Shown here: positions 1 through 8,451 of the stretch, piece after piece
Numbering within the stretch: position 1 is the stretch's first letter
How the letters are laid out: every line of letters starts with the position of its first letter
Assembly (NCBI RefSeq): GCF_003732225.1
Contig: NZ_MOBJ01000022.1
Location: 29,222-93,221, forward strand
Origin: Pseudomonas brassicacearum
GTDB lineage: Bacteria; Pseudomonadota; Gammaproteobacteria; Pseudomonadales; Pseudomonadaceae
Direction of reading: 5' to 3'
DNA: 64,000 nt
Made by a program: the position numbers and the translations under genes
Notes under the pieces: generated by a model
Seen by the model: only the letters and a program-made list of their open reading frames with translations
Database searches by the model: none
Told to the model about the DNA's origin: nothing

Positions 1-1
1 C

Positions 2-721
2 CCTGATCTAGCTGAACACCATGCAATCGACGAGTTACACCGCCTGTGTGAGGAGATCCGGGAGATCTATGCGCCGGGCGCGCTGATTCATATCTGCTCC
101 GATGGCTATGTGTTCTCTGACTTGGTGCATGTTTCCGATTCTGACGTCAAGGCTTACACCGACGCTATTCAGGACTACGCCGATCAGCTTTATCCCGGTA
201 CGTTCGCCCATTTCGACCTCAGGGATGCCTATCCTCAGCTTGATTGTCTGGACGCCATGCGTGAGGAGATGATGATCGAGCACGGCCAGTCATTGATCCT
301 GTTGCAGCAGCGCTTCAAAGATGAACCGCACATGATGTTGATGTACTGCGGTATCCATCGCTTTCTTTCCGAGGATTATTCTGGGCTCAAGGTCTTCGCC
401 GGCATGAGCCTGAATGCGGTGAAGAAGGTCGCCAAGCCGGCCTCCCAGCGGGTGATTCAGCGCAGTGAAGCCTGGAGCGCCCTGTTACTGGCGCGTTACC
501 CGCATTGCCTGCGCCTGTCGATTCACCCGCAACTGGCGGTGTCGACGAAGATCGGTATCCGGCTGGTGCCAACCAGTGACCTGTGGCGCACTCCCTGGCA
601 TTCGGTAGCCATCAAGCGACGGGGTGTGGTCACCCTCGAAAAACGCAGTAATGTCGATGAGCGCTACCACCGTCTGGTGTTCCGCAAGGGGCGTCCTTGT
701 CACTACGCCAGTGCTCAATGA
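2..721 (+). CDS. Isonitrile (isocyanide) synthase, PvcA/IsnA/DIT1 family, 5' end outside window
   Basis: The reading frame is open from the left edge, so the start lies upstream; 239 residues are visible against about 330 in the family, so roughly the first 90 are missing. The frame shows the family core: CSDGYVFSDLVHVSD near the left edge and a C-terminal block with LAVSTKIGIRLVP and TPWHSVAI. Known members convert an amino acid (Tyr or Trp) to the alpha-isonitrile using ribulose-5-phosphate. The stop overlaps the next gene as ATGA, and a second synthase domain lies in the third gene, so this is one operon. The substrate cannot be read from sequence. The call of the family is firm; the amino acid used is unknown. 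Confidence 0.85.
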   Translation, partial: PDLAEHHAIDELHRLCEEIREIYAPGALIHICSDGYVFSDLVHVSDSDVKAYTDAIQDYADQLYPGTFAHFDLRDAYPQLDCLDAMREEMMIEHGQSLILLQQRFKDEPHMMLMYCGIHRFLSEDYSGLKVFAGMSLNAVKKVAKPASQRVIQRSEAWSALLLARYPHCLRLSIHPQLAVSTKIGIRLVPTSDLWRTPWHSVAIKRRGVVTLEKRSNVDERYHRLVFRKGRPCHYASAQ

Positions 722-1437
722 TGGCGTCTCGGTTGCGGGTCGAAGCCGTACTCTTCGATTTGGATGGAACCTTGGTGGACACCTTGCCTGACATCACCTG
801 GTGTCTGAACCAGGTGTTACTCGAACACGGTTACCCGGCGCTGACTGCGCAAACAGTGCGGGGGTATATCGGTGGCGGGACCACTGCGATGATTGAACGG
901 GTTGCCACGCAGTTTGGTATCGCTCATGCGATCGCCCTGCACCAGCGCTATGTGACGCTATATCAGCACAACCTGGTTCAATTTTCCCGGCCATTCAGCG
1001 GTGTACTGGAATTGCTCGAAGGCTGCCGCCAGTTACAGCTGCCGCTGGCTATCGTGACCAACAAGAGCGAGGAAATGGCCTTGCAGGTTTCCAGAACATT
1101 GCTGCCGCAGAATGCTTTCGGGCCGATTCTGGGGCATCGCACGGGCAGGTCACTCAAACCTCAGCCAGATGTGGCATGGGAAGCCGCCCGGCGGTTGTCG
1201 GTTGATCCGCAACGCTGTTTGTTCGTCGGTGACACAGAGATCGACCTGAAAACCGCCCGTGCTGCAGGTATGTACTCGGCAGCAGTCACCTGGGGGTATG
1301 GCCTGACTCATACTTTGCAGGCCCAAGCTCCGGACTTCTGCTGTGAGCAACCGGCCGGGTTGTTGCGCATTCTGCAGCAAGTCTGCGGGACAGCGCATGC
1401 GTTCACCGAACATGGCGATACCGCCAAATCCTATTGA
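718..1437 (+). CDS. HAD-superfamily phosphatase, phosphoglycolate phosphatase-like
   Basis: 239 residues with all four HAD motifs: motif I FDLDGT with nucleophile Asp14 and acid/base Asp16, motif II IVTNKS, motif III Lys in SLKPQPD, and motif IV FVGDTEID. The start at 718 forms an ATGA overlap with the stop of the synthase gene, implying translational coupling; ATG 721 is a second possibility and an upstream start at 697 would lie inside the previous gene. A cap insertion follows motif I, as in the Gph subfamily. Its place between two isonitrile synthase genes suggests a pathway role, for example removing a phosphorylated intermediate or by-product, but this is inference; it may also be a generic sugar-phosphate phosphatase. 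Confidence 0.85.
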   Translation: MMASRLRVEAVLFDLDGTLVDTLPDITWCLNQVLLEHGYPALTAQTVRGYIGGGTTAMIERVATQFGIAHAIALHQRYVTLYQHNLVQFSRPFSGVLELLEGCRQLQLPLAIVTNKSEEMALQVSRTLLPQNAFGPILGHRTGRSLKPQPDVAWEAARRLSVDPQRCLFVGDTEIDLKTARAAGMYSAAVTWGYGLTHTLQAQAPDFCCEQPAGLLRILQQVCGTAHAFTEHGDTAKSY

Positions 1438-1464
1438 TACACAAACCCTCAAGGAAGTTGTTCT

Positions 1465-3225
1465 ATGGAACATAGAGATGCCTGGATCGCTGCCGTCAGC
1501 GATTTGCTGTCTGGTTATCTGCTCAAAGGCACGGATGATTGTTTCGAAACACAAGGCAGAGCGCATCTGGCGCGCAGCCTGGGGCACTGCTTTGATCAGA
1601 ACCTGCCAGTGCGTCTGGTACTGCCAGGTTTTCCCTGCAAGTCGCCAAACGCCAGTGACCAGACCTTCGGCGTGCTGCCGGATTATGGTGAGGTGATGGC
1701 CATCGAGCGCCTCGACCAGCTCGGCCAAGCCATCGCCGCGTTGCACGCGCCGGGCTGTGTGGTGTCGATCCTCAGCGACGGGACGACGTTCAATGACATT
1801 GTTGGGGTGGCCGACGACGTTCGCGCAGCCTACAACCGGGCTTTGCGTGAACTGTGCACCACCCATACGATTCAGTGGGTCAGCATGGAAGACCTGTTCC
1901 CGCAGGCCCAAAGTGCCGAGGCGGTTCGCGCCAGCCTGGTCAAGCAGGCCCGTCTACCCTGGAAAAACCTTGGAGAACTGATCGAGCAGAGCCGGCACGA
2001 TGAATCCCTCAGCCAGGCCCATGACAACCTCTGCAGTCATTTGTACAACGACCTGCGCCTGTGCCGTGAGGACGGGCAGAGCGAGGACGAGTACCTGCAG
2101 CAAATCAACTTCAAAGCCTACCAGATGATGTTTCGCGGGCAGGCATTGAATGCGGCAGTGGATCGTTTCTTCGGCAATGACATTCGATTATCGGTCCATC
2201 AGTACAGCAATGCCGGGCCCAAATTTACCTTTGGGTTGGCTGAAGGGCTGACCCGTGGCGACAGCCCCTGGCATGCCGTGCCGGTGTGCAACATTGATGG
2301 TAGCCAGCGTCTTCGCGCACGGGCCCAGGTCGACCTCGACCACCATGTGCTGGTCACCTGGCAGGGGCGGCCATGGCTCTACCACCAAACAGAAAGCCCG
2401 CAGGCTCAAGGCTTCGAATACGAACTGCAAAAGCTTCCGCTATTTGGCCTGGTGGTGCGAGACCCGCTGGGGCTGGGTTTCGAGCGACTGTCCAGCGGCC
2501 TGCTGGAGGCACTGGTGGAAACCTTTGGTTTCGTCTGTCTCAAGGGCTGTCGCTTCGACGACCAGGACAGTTTTGCTCGAAGCTGCGAACGCTTTGGCAC
2601 GCTGTATGAGTGGGCCTTCGGTGCCGTGCATGTGGTCAAGCCCGCGGACAAACCCCAAGGCGTGGTGCACTCGCTGGAGAAAACGCCTTTGCACTGGGAC
2701 CTGAACATGCTGCCCGACAGCGACGCACAGGTTCAGCGCAATCCGAAATTCTGCGCCAGCAAATTCATGCTGTATTGCAAGACAGCGCCGCAGCCGGGCG
2801 AGGGTCAGACCACCATCGTCGACAGCCGAAACGTGCTGCGAAAAGTCGGGCAGCAAGTCGCTCGACAATGGCAGGCGGTGAACATCACCTACTACACCAA
2901 GATGACCTACTTCGGTGGTTCGCCGCGCATGTACAGCCTGGTGGATCATCACCCCCGTAGCGGCGAACTCATCCTGCGTTACCAAGAGGGCACCGACTCG
3001 GCATTGCAGACCCTGAGCCAGTCTGTGCAGGACCATGACGAGGAGGCCCAGCAGGCGCTGCTTGAACAGGTCAACGCGCTGGTTTATGACCCGGACTGCC
3101 TGATCGCCCATCAATGGAGCGAAGGTGATCTGGTGCTGATCGACAACTATCGGACGCTGCACGGCCGACTGCCGATGTCGGCGGCTTCCTCCTCGCGGGA
3201 GCTGTGGCGGGTGCAGGTTTACTAA
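1465..3225 (+). CDS. Fused isonitrile synthase-Fe(II)/2-oxoglutarate oxygenase (PvcA-PvcB type)
   Basis: 586 residues, about the sum of two enzymes. Residues ~1-310 are a PvcA/IsnA-like synthase: LPGFPCKSPN (53-62), SILSDGTTFNDIVG (101-114), IRLSVHQYSNAGPKF (240-254), SPWHAVPV (267-274). Residues ~325-586 are a TauD/PvcB-type oxygenase with the metal triad His410-x-Asp412 (PLHWD) and His566 (TLHGR); Arg578 or Arg582 probably binds 2-oxoglutarate. In PvcB/IsnB relatives this domain desaturates or decarboxylates the isonitrile amino acid to a vinyl isonitrile. An AAGGA Shine-Dalgarno precedes ATG 1465. Third gene of the operon, 27 bp after the phosphatase. The synthase half keeps its motifs, so it is not an obvious vestige. 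Fusion of the two activities means the product can be channelled. Confidence 0.85.
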   Translation: MEHRDAWIAAVSDLLSGYLLKGTDDCFETQGRAHLARSLGHCFDQNLPVRLVLPGFPCKSPNASDQTFGVLPDYGEVMAIERLDQLGQAIAALHAPGCVVSILSDGTTFNDIVGVADDVRAAYNRALRELCTTHTIQWVSMEDLFPQAQSAEAVRASLVKQARLPWKNLGELIEQSRHDESLSQAHDNLCSHLYNDLRLCREDGQSEDEYLQQINFKAYQMMFRGQALNAAVDRFFGNDIRLSVHQYSNAGPKFTFGLAEGLTRGDSPWHAVPVCNIDGSQRLRARAQVDLDHHVLVTWQGRPWLYHQTESPQAQGFEYELQKLPLFGLVVRDPLGLGFERLSSGLLEALVETFGFVCLKGCRFDDQDSFARSCERFGTLYEWAFGAVHVVKPADKPQGVVHSLEKTPLHWDLNMLPDSDAQVQRNPKFCASKFMLYCKTAPQPGEGQTTIVDSRNVLRKVGQQVARQWQAVNITYYTKMTYFGGSPRMYSLVDHHPRSGELILRYQEGTDSALQTLSQSVQDHDEEAQQALLEQVNALVYDPDCLIAHQWSEGDLVLIDNYRTLHGRLPMSAASSSRELWRVQVY

Positions 3226-3240
3226 CCGCTATTGTCTGGC

Positions 3241-3260
3241 AGGCCCTGGAGACAGGGCCT
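3241..3260. terminator. Hairpin between converging genes
   Basis: A perfect 8-bp stem AGGCCCTG/CAGGGCCT closed by GAGA (a GNRA-type loop), 15 bp after the stop of the isonitrile fusion gene and 31 bp from the stop of the converging hydrolase. A weaker AAGAAAT/ATTTCTT inverted repeat follows. There is no strong T-run, so termination is inferred from position and stem stability. Confidence 0.5.
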
Positions 3261-3291
3261 TGCAAGAAATTCCCTTCGAGATTTCTTCCCA

Positions 3292-4200
3292 TCACGGCGC
3301 GATGAAGTCGCGAACAGCCCGAATGGTCTGTGTTGGTGCTTCTTCCATCAGCCAATGTCCTGCCCCCGGCACCACCACTTCCGTGACCTTGTCCGCTGCG
3401 TTGCGCATCACGATCGCTTCATTACTTGCGAAAGACTTTTCACCCCCGATGGCCAGCACCGGCATGGTCAGCCGCGTCGCCATCGACGCTTTGTTGTCCA
3501 CCTCATCCTGACGAATGCTGCGGAACTGGGCGAAGGCGGCGTGCATGGCGCCGGGGCGGGCATAGAGTTTGGCGTAATGCTGACGGGTTGCTTCATCCAC
3601 CTTGGTGGGGTTGCCCGCGAACTCATTCCAGAACCGGTCCAGGTAGATGCGCTCACGACCGGCCACCAGACGTTCAGCATCCGGCCCGCCAAAGTCGAAG
3701 TGCCAAAGCATCGGTGAGCGGACAATCTCGTTCCAGGGCGGAATGCCCGGCACGGGCGCATCCATCACCACCAGGCGATCGGTACGCTGCGGATAACGCG
3801 CGGCATAGGCGTACGCGACCATGGTGCCGATGTCGTGACCGATGACCACCGAGTGTTCGATACCCAGCGCGGCCAGCACCGCACGGATGTCGCCCGCCTG
3901 GGTCTTCTTGTCGTAGCCGCTGTCCGGGATCGACGACAAGCCCATGCCGCGAAGGTCCGGCACCACGACCGTGTGATCCCGGGCCAGATCGGCAGCCAGT
4001 GGCGCCCACATATCGCCGGTATCGCCAAAACCATGCAACAGCACCACGGCCGGCCCCTTGCCGCCGACGCGCACATGGAGTGTGACGCCTTCTACAGGGA
4101 TGTCCTGAATACGAAAGGAGGCAGGAAATGGCGTCACCTGAGCCTGTGCCGGGATGCTTAGAGCGAGCAGCATAAAAGCGGTCAGCAGGGCGCGGATCAT
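3292..4200 (-). CDS. Exported alpha/beta hydrolase, epoxide hydrolase/dehalogenase-like
   Basis: 302 residues from ATG 4200, preceded by a GGAG site; a longer frame from 4242 lacks one and would hide the signal peptide. Residues 1-21 are a signal peptide ending AQA-Q, so the mature enzyme is periplasmic. Oxyanion motif HGFGD (56-60), nucleophile elbow GHDIG with Asp123, and catalytic His282 in GAGHW. An Asp nucleophile in this fold marks the epoxide hydrolase / haloacid-haloalkane dehalogenase branch rather than serine esterases. Converges with the isonitrile operon and has no obvious partner on its own strand. Substrate unknown. Confidence 0.85.
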   Translation of the reverse strand: MIRALLTAFMLLALSIPAQAQVTPFPASFRIQDIPVEGVTLHVRVGGKGPAVVLLHGFGDTGDMWAPLAADLARDHTVVVPDLRGMGLSSIPDSGYDKKTQAGDIRAVLAALGIEHSVVIGHDIGTMVAYAYAARYPQRTDRLVVMDAPVPGIPPWNEIVRSPMLWHFDFGGPDAERLVAGRERIYLDRFWNEFAGNPTKVDEATRQHYAKLYARPGAMHAAFAQFRSIRQDEVDNKASMATRLTMPVLAIGGEKSFASNEAIVMRNAADKVTEVVVPGAGHWLMEEAPTQTIRAVRDFIAP

Positions 4201-4903
4201 GGTGGTGTCTCCGGACGTGCGCGTGTAAGGGGATCGAGCCAATGTACGTGTCGCTTGGGCGGCAGAGTTGACCGCGTAACGTTATGCACAAAATTGATAT
4301 GCCCCATTCAGTAGCAAGCCGATACGATCAAAATGGCGAGCCGTCTGAAGCACGATAAGGTCTCGTTCGGATGAGCTTAGACCGTTTGGCTGTGATTGCT
4401 GGTCGTCATCCTGACTCGGTGTGGCGGCGTCGCCGATGCCACCAAAGCTGCCGTGGGCTAAAGGCAGAAATCGGCCAGAAGCGGCCCTTCATGAGAGGCA
4501 AATTTCGACCTATAGCTGTCGCTGAGCTGCGGCAGAGTTCGGCCAGAAACTGCCTTTCGCGACTGGCCGTATCGACCCAATGCTGTCTGTCGGGAGGGTG
4601 TCAAGCTTGGCGGACCTAGCTCGGCTATCGTAATGCCACCATTCTAGCCAAGTAGAAAACCTCGCTAAAAATAACGGAGTCTAGACACTGACTCGGGATG
4701 TTTCAGTTGATGCTCCATCTGTCAGCGCAAAGATGACCAAATATAATCACCCAATATTCCGTACTGGTGATATCTAACAGAGCAAAGACCTAGCCCCGTA
4801 TAACTTCGGCAGCTAAGCCAATCCTTCGTCAGCCTTAAAGCTTGGCAATTAATGATAGGCCATTGCCATGCCGGAAGCTATAACTGGGAAGATTGAGTAT
4901 TAC
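4201..4903. other. Intergenic region, AT-rich after about 4620
   Basis: About 700 bp without a convincing gene. The first half is GC-rich and holds degenerate copies of a dispersed Pseudomonas motif (core CGGCCAGAAGCGG at 4472). From about 4620 the composition turns AT-rich and stays so through the two defence-like genes, marking the left boundary of the island. Short frames here have no recognisable product. No integrase, tRNA or clear attachment site was seen. Confidence 0.6.
4472..4490 (+). repeat. Dispersed motif, left inverted copy flanking the island
   Basis: CGGCCAGAAGCGGCCCTTC. It matches 18 of 19 bases of the reverse complement of 8432-8450; a weaker copy in the same orientation as the latter lies at 7384-7408. 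The three copies bracket the AT-rich defence-like pair. Confidence 0.55.
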
Positions 4904-5749
4904 TTAAATAGCTAGGTCAGAATATATTTCTAACTCACGAGTTGCCAAAAGAACAAAGGTGCGCTCAATAGCTTCAGAGCTACCTAGGGCTGTTACTCCT
5001 TTGCCATTTTTTATGACGAAGGCTAATAAGCTAACAAAATCGTGCCCCCGCATAGCTAGTCTCCGATCATCCTCTAAGCATTTTTCGAACCAAACTAGAG
5101 CACTGAGATTAAATGCATTCTTGTGTCGCATCATGTTATTTTTATTAAGAACACGATTTAGGAATGAGTCTCGATTGAAAACAACAAGCCCATTGGAGAG
5201 CTTTAGATCTTTATCGAGCTCTACCCACTCCAACTTGAGGTCCAACTCTCGATCCGCGAGTCTAAAAGCATACATATGTATAAGGGCGCGACAAAAGCCG
5301 TTGATAAATATCGACCATTCCCCAATCTTAGATCTCGATGCATTGATTAGGAAACGCTTGAGGAAGTCTTCGGTGAAGAAGTATAACTCTAGGGCGCAAT
5401 GACGCGTCCAAACGAGCTGCTGCGAAGCGTATAGAGCTTCGAACCAATGATCAAGGTCGCGATCAACTAAAAATTTACAGCTATTACCATCTAATACCTC
5501 AAACTCCCGAGCCAAGGCGATAATGCGTTGCTTATTGCCTTCGGTTAATCCATATTTTTTTAGCACCGAAAACGGTATATCTACGCTGTCCACAGTATAT
5601 ACGATGCGACTCTTATCACCAGCATGCTCAAAGCATGCTGTCAAAATGTCTTTGTCGAAAACCCCTTCTACATATACATCCTGAAGAGAGGGTTCAAGTT
5701 CATACATAAATATAAGATCATCAATGGAGCGTCGCGGTAAATTATCCAC
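4904..5749 (-). CDS. DUF4435 Toprim-like effector, AriB-like (PARIS-type defence)
   Basis: 281 residues. Near the N terminus, YVEGVFDKD gives a Toprim-type Glu28 and Asp32; VDRDLD carries Asp96/Asp98, the DxD expected of a Toprim metal site. This arrangement is that of DUF4435 proteins, including AriB of PARIS, a nuclease released when a phage anti-restriction protein is sensed. The start overlaps the end of the ATPase gene by 8 bp (ATPase first, DUF4435 second), the usual ariA-ariB order, so the two are translationally coupled. The gene is AT-rich compared with neighbours, a sign of transfer. Other ATPase-DUF4435 pairs exist, so PARIS is the best but not the only reading. Confidence 0.7.
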   Translation of the reverse strand: MDNLPRRSIDDLIFMYELEPSLQDVYVEGVFDKDILTACFEHAGDKSRIVYTVDSVDIPFSVLKKYGLTEGNKQRIIALAREFEVLDGNSCKFLVDRDLDHWFEALYASQQLVWTRHCALELYFFTEDFLKRFLINASRSKIGEWSIFINGFCRALIHMYAFRLADRELDLKLEWVELDKDLKLSNGLVVFNRDSFLNRVLNKNNMMRHKNAFNLSALVWFEKCLEDDRRLAMRGHDFVSLLAFVIKNGKGVTALGSSEAIERTFVLLATRELEIYSDLAI

Positions 5750-7094
5750 CGTAATTCTCCAACTTTATCACTCTCGTGCGATGCTGACTAAGTAATTCTA
5801 GCGAGTGGGAGGCAAAAATAAATTGGATTTGTGCTCCTTCAGTTATGTTTAACAATGATTGAACTAGTTGGCGCTGCCACTTGATATTAAGCGATATTTC
5901 AGGCTCGTCTATCATGAATGCCGTAGGACGGTCACGGGCAGTCAGCACATAGCAAAATAAGAGCAGCAACTGCTGTTCGCCTGACGAAAGCTGGCTAGGA
6001 TCGAGTGGGACACCCTTACGATTAATTAGACTAAATCCGCTACCAACTTTGAACTCGATAGTTTTGTCGCTGAGGAACGAATTGATCGTTCCGACAAACT
6101 TATGAACTAACTCGTATATCTGGTCAACTGCTCTCAAACGACCCTCTATACTTTCTATGTAGGGGTTTAATAGTGCGGCAGCGAGAGATCTTTTTTCTGG
6201 TGAGCGCGTTGATAGTGCTTTCTTAAACTCCGATACAGATAAAGGTGTGGCAAGCTCATATCGTGCCAATTCATTTGTTCTAGACTCGATTAGAGGAAGC
6301 CGCTGTAGTAATTCAGATGTATTGCTCAAATCTTCGGAGCTTTGACTATTTGCTGGCAACATCAAATGGTGTAGCACTTGATTGTAGACGGCGTGTACAT
6401 TTGTATTGCCTTCGTTAGCTCCTTGCAGAGCTTTTTTTGCTATCCATTTTGAAGTGTTGTTCAACGCCTGACTAAGACCGATCTGCCGGGAGCGCGTTGT
6501 TATATCACGCAGATGACGGTTGTCTTCAAAGCGCATAATCTTCCGAAGTTCTACCTCGTCGCTTGGATCCGCCACAGAGTCGCTAGCTAATTTCCTTTCG
6601 GCATTGAGAATAAATAAGTTAGGGGCGCTCATCTCCAAAGTTCTTAGATATGCCTGCTGCCCATACAGTTTTGATTTGACGTCTGTTCGCTTTTTTGGTA
6701 TTTCTATTACTTTTCCGTCAGCGAATTGTAGTAAATAATCTGAGCTGCTTTCGCCAGTAACTTTAGGCTTGTAATTCCATACGACAATCAACTCATCATC
6801 TTCCTCGATAGACAGGGAAAGAATGTCCAATTTTCTTCGAGCTGATAACAGCACGCCAGAAGTGAGCAGTACTTGGATGCTCTGGAACTCGGCTTCGTAC
6901 AGGGCATTTCTATGCCCTCTATCATTAGCAGCAGACAGTAAGTGGAATGCTAATCGAAGAATTGTACTTTTTCCAACGCCGTTATCTCCATACAATATTG
7001 CCGCTTCCTCGAACTCTCCTTGGGCAGGCAGTGCATAGTTATAAAGCCCAAATAGCCCGTCAACTTTAATTGACGAAATCAGTCTATCGCTCAT
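5742..7094 (-). CDS. ABC-type AAA ATPase, AriA-like (PARIS-type defence)
   Basis: 450 residues. Walker A GDNGVGKST at 36-44, ABC signature LSSGEQQ at 369-375, Walker B FMIDEPEISLN at 393-403 and an H-loop His430 in FASHSLELL. The long middle without known motifs (about 100-340) suits the coiled insert of SMC/OLD-like AAA_15/AAA_21 ATPases. In PARIS, AriA forms the scaffold that holds and releases AriB. GAGGGAG precedes ATG 7094. The gene is AT-rich like its partner and the island carries no other large gene. The ATPase call is firm; the PARIS assignment rests on the DUF4435 partner, order and overlap. Confidence 0.75.
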   Translation of the reverse strand: MSDRLISSIKVDGLFGLYNYALPAQGEFEEAAILYGDNGVGKSTILRLAFHLLSAANDRGHRNALYEAEFQSIQVLLTSGVLLSARRKLDILSLSIEEDDELIVVWNYKPKVTGESSSDYLLQFADGKVIEIPKKRTDVKSKLYGQQAYLRTLEMSAPNLFILNAERKLASDSVADPSDEVELRKIMRFEDNRHLRDITTRSRQIGLSQALNNTSKWIAKKALQGANEGNTNVHAVYNQVLHHLMLPANSQSSEDLSNTSELLQRLPLIESRTNELARYELATPLSVSEFKKALSTRSPEKRSLAAALLNPYIESIEGRLRAVDQIYELVHKFVGTINSFLSDKTIEFKVGSGFSLINRKGVPLDPSQLSSGEQQLLLLFCYVLTARDRPTAFMIDEPEISLNIKWQRQLVQSLLNITEGAQIQFIFASHSLELLSQHRTRVIKLENYGG

Positions 7095-7555
7095 AGCTCC
7101 CTCTACATTTAGTGTTGTTTTGGATTCTGTTCAATCTGTCAGATGTAAATCCTAAAGACTATAGTACGTGAGTGATTTGTGGAAGTTTATCGCTTCGATA
7201 GATTGTAAATTTTGTTGGGTTCACCCATCCTTAATTTACAGATTATCGTCATCTATGATGCCTAGATATGTGGTAGCACATGCTCCATTCAATTATGGGG
7301 CTGATTGGAAATCGTAGCTGTCTGCTTCTGGCAGCAGCAATCCGTGAGGAGCAGCTTTGTGTCTAAAGCTGCGGGAGCAAAACGTCTGCTTTTGGCCGTT
7401 TTCTGCCTCTCCCCAAGGGCAGTAAACGGCCATGATCGGTCCTTCATCAGTGGTCTGTACTGGGCAATTGGACGACTGCTCCACCAAAATGGTGACGCTC
7501 ACCAATGCGCGCTTTGCGTCGGATACCCATCTTTATAAAACGACTTGGACGATGT
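7095..7555. other. Intergenic region upstream of the defence-like pair
   Basis: 461 bp without a supported gene. The half next to the ATPase gene is AT-rich and must hold its promoter. An inverted repeat TGTAAATT...AATTTACA lies at about 7205-7240. From about 7290 the DNA returns to GC-rich and contains the dispersed motif (ACGTCTGCTTTTGGCC at 7383-7398) in inverted orientation relative to 4472. Confidence 0.5.
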
Positions 7556-8320
7556 TTAGGCGGCCTGCGTTGGTTTGCGTGCCCAAGCTCCAAACATCAC
7601 ATCACCAATGTAAATGCTGTCGGCCTGTGCCTGTTCCGCATCCAATCGCGCTTGCAACGTATCGATCTCAATCTCTTCTGCCGTCGCGACGCCATGCGCG
7701 AGAACTCGTGGCAGACAGGCGCGAACGATGCCGCCTAAGCCATAGGCTGAGCTGGGAGTCTGCACCAGACATTCTGCACGGACGTTTTCGACAACCAGTC
7801 CCGCTTGCGTCAAGATTCGATGTAGGTTGAAGCCAATGTGTAGATCGGCTCCTTCCAACTCGATCATCCTTCGAATCCAACCTTGGGCTTGGGCGTGTAA
7901 TGGGAAGGGTGCAAGGCTTGCCGGCACCATTGTGCTGTCGTGCTCCTGGAATACAATAATTCCCCCTGGTCGAAGTCGCGTGGCGAGCACACGGACGGCC
8001 TGCACAGTATCTGCCTGGTACATCAGTACCCGTCGTCCCACAATTGCATCGAAACTTCCTAGAGCCTCCGGCAGTGAGAGCAGTTCCCCCTGCATAAAGG
8101 TTGTCGCCGCTACGCCCTCTCGGTGTATCCGCTGACGTGCTATGGACAGCGCACTTGAGTCTTGGTCTATGCCAACGACTGTTCCGTTTACTCCAACGAG
8201 CCTTGCTGCGAGGAGGGTGACCTCCCCGGAGCCGCAGCCTATATCGAGTACTCGCATTCCAACACGCACCCCAGCATCCGAGAGAAGGCGGTGAGTGAAA
8301 TCAGGATGGGAAGTTGACAT
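7556..8320 (-). CDS. Class I SAM-dependent methyltransferase
   Basis: 254 residues. Motif I VLDIGCGSGEV at 24-34 binds S-adenosylmethionine; an acidic GIDQD follows at the end of beta strand 2, and the later GSFDAIVGRRVL and LRPGGIIVFQE are the usual motifs IV and post-IV (UbiE/Methyltransf_25 type). The C-terminal part has no marker for a specific substrate. It stands alone, with MITE-like sequence upstream and the island downstream. It was probably not acquired with the AT-rich pair, because its base composition is that of the chromosome. Substrate unknown. Confidence 0.8.
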   Translation of the reverse strand: MSTSHPDFTHRLLSDAGVRVGMRVLDIGCGSGEVTLLAARLVGVNGTVVGIDQDSSALSIARQRIHREGVAATTFMQGELLSLPEALGSFDAIVGRRVLMYQADTVQAVRVLATRLRPGGIIVFQEHDSTMVPASLAPFPLHAQAQGWIRRMIELEGADLHIGFNLHRILTQAGLVVENVRAECLVQTPSSAYGLGGIVRACLPRVLAHGVATAEEIEIDTLQARLDAEQAQADSIYIGDVMFGAWARKPTQAA

Positions 8321-8431
8321 GAAAGTCCTCCATTGGCTTTACATATCAGTATGCGGCGTTGCTGAAGTGGGAACAATGCAGTGGTGCGCGGTTTGGGCGC
8401 TCTGGCTCATGTTTGTGTTGAAACAATAGCC

Positions 8432-8450
8432 GAAGGTCCGCTTCTGGCCG
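8432..8450 (-). repeat. Dispersed motif, right inverted copy, interrupted by a MITE-like insert
   Basis: Reverse complement reads CGGCCAGAAGCGGACCTTC, 18/19 identical to 4472-4490. The module appears to resume at 8609 (GGCCGGAAGCTG), as if the 8452-8606 element had landed inside it. Confidence 0.5.
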
Positions 8451-8451
8451 A

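Noticed and set aside
4371..4619. Frame of 82 codons upstream of the defence island
   Set aside because: Lies in the dispersed motif region; no ribosome site and no recognisable product.
7556..8320. Methyltransferase considered as part of the PARIS-like system or a restriction-modification pair
   Set aside because: Normal chromosomal base composition, separated by 461 bp, and motifs of a small-molecule type enzyme rather than a DNA methyltransferase (no DPPY or PCQ motif).
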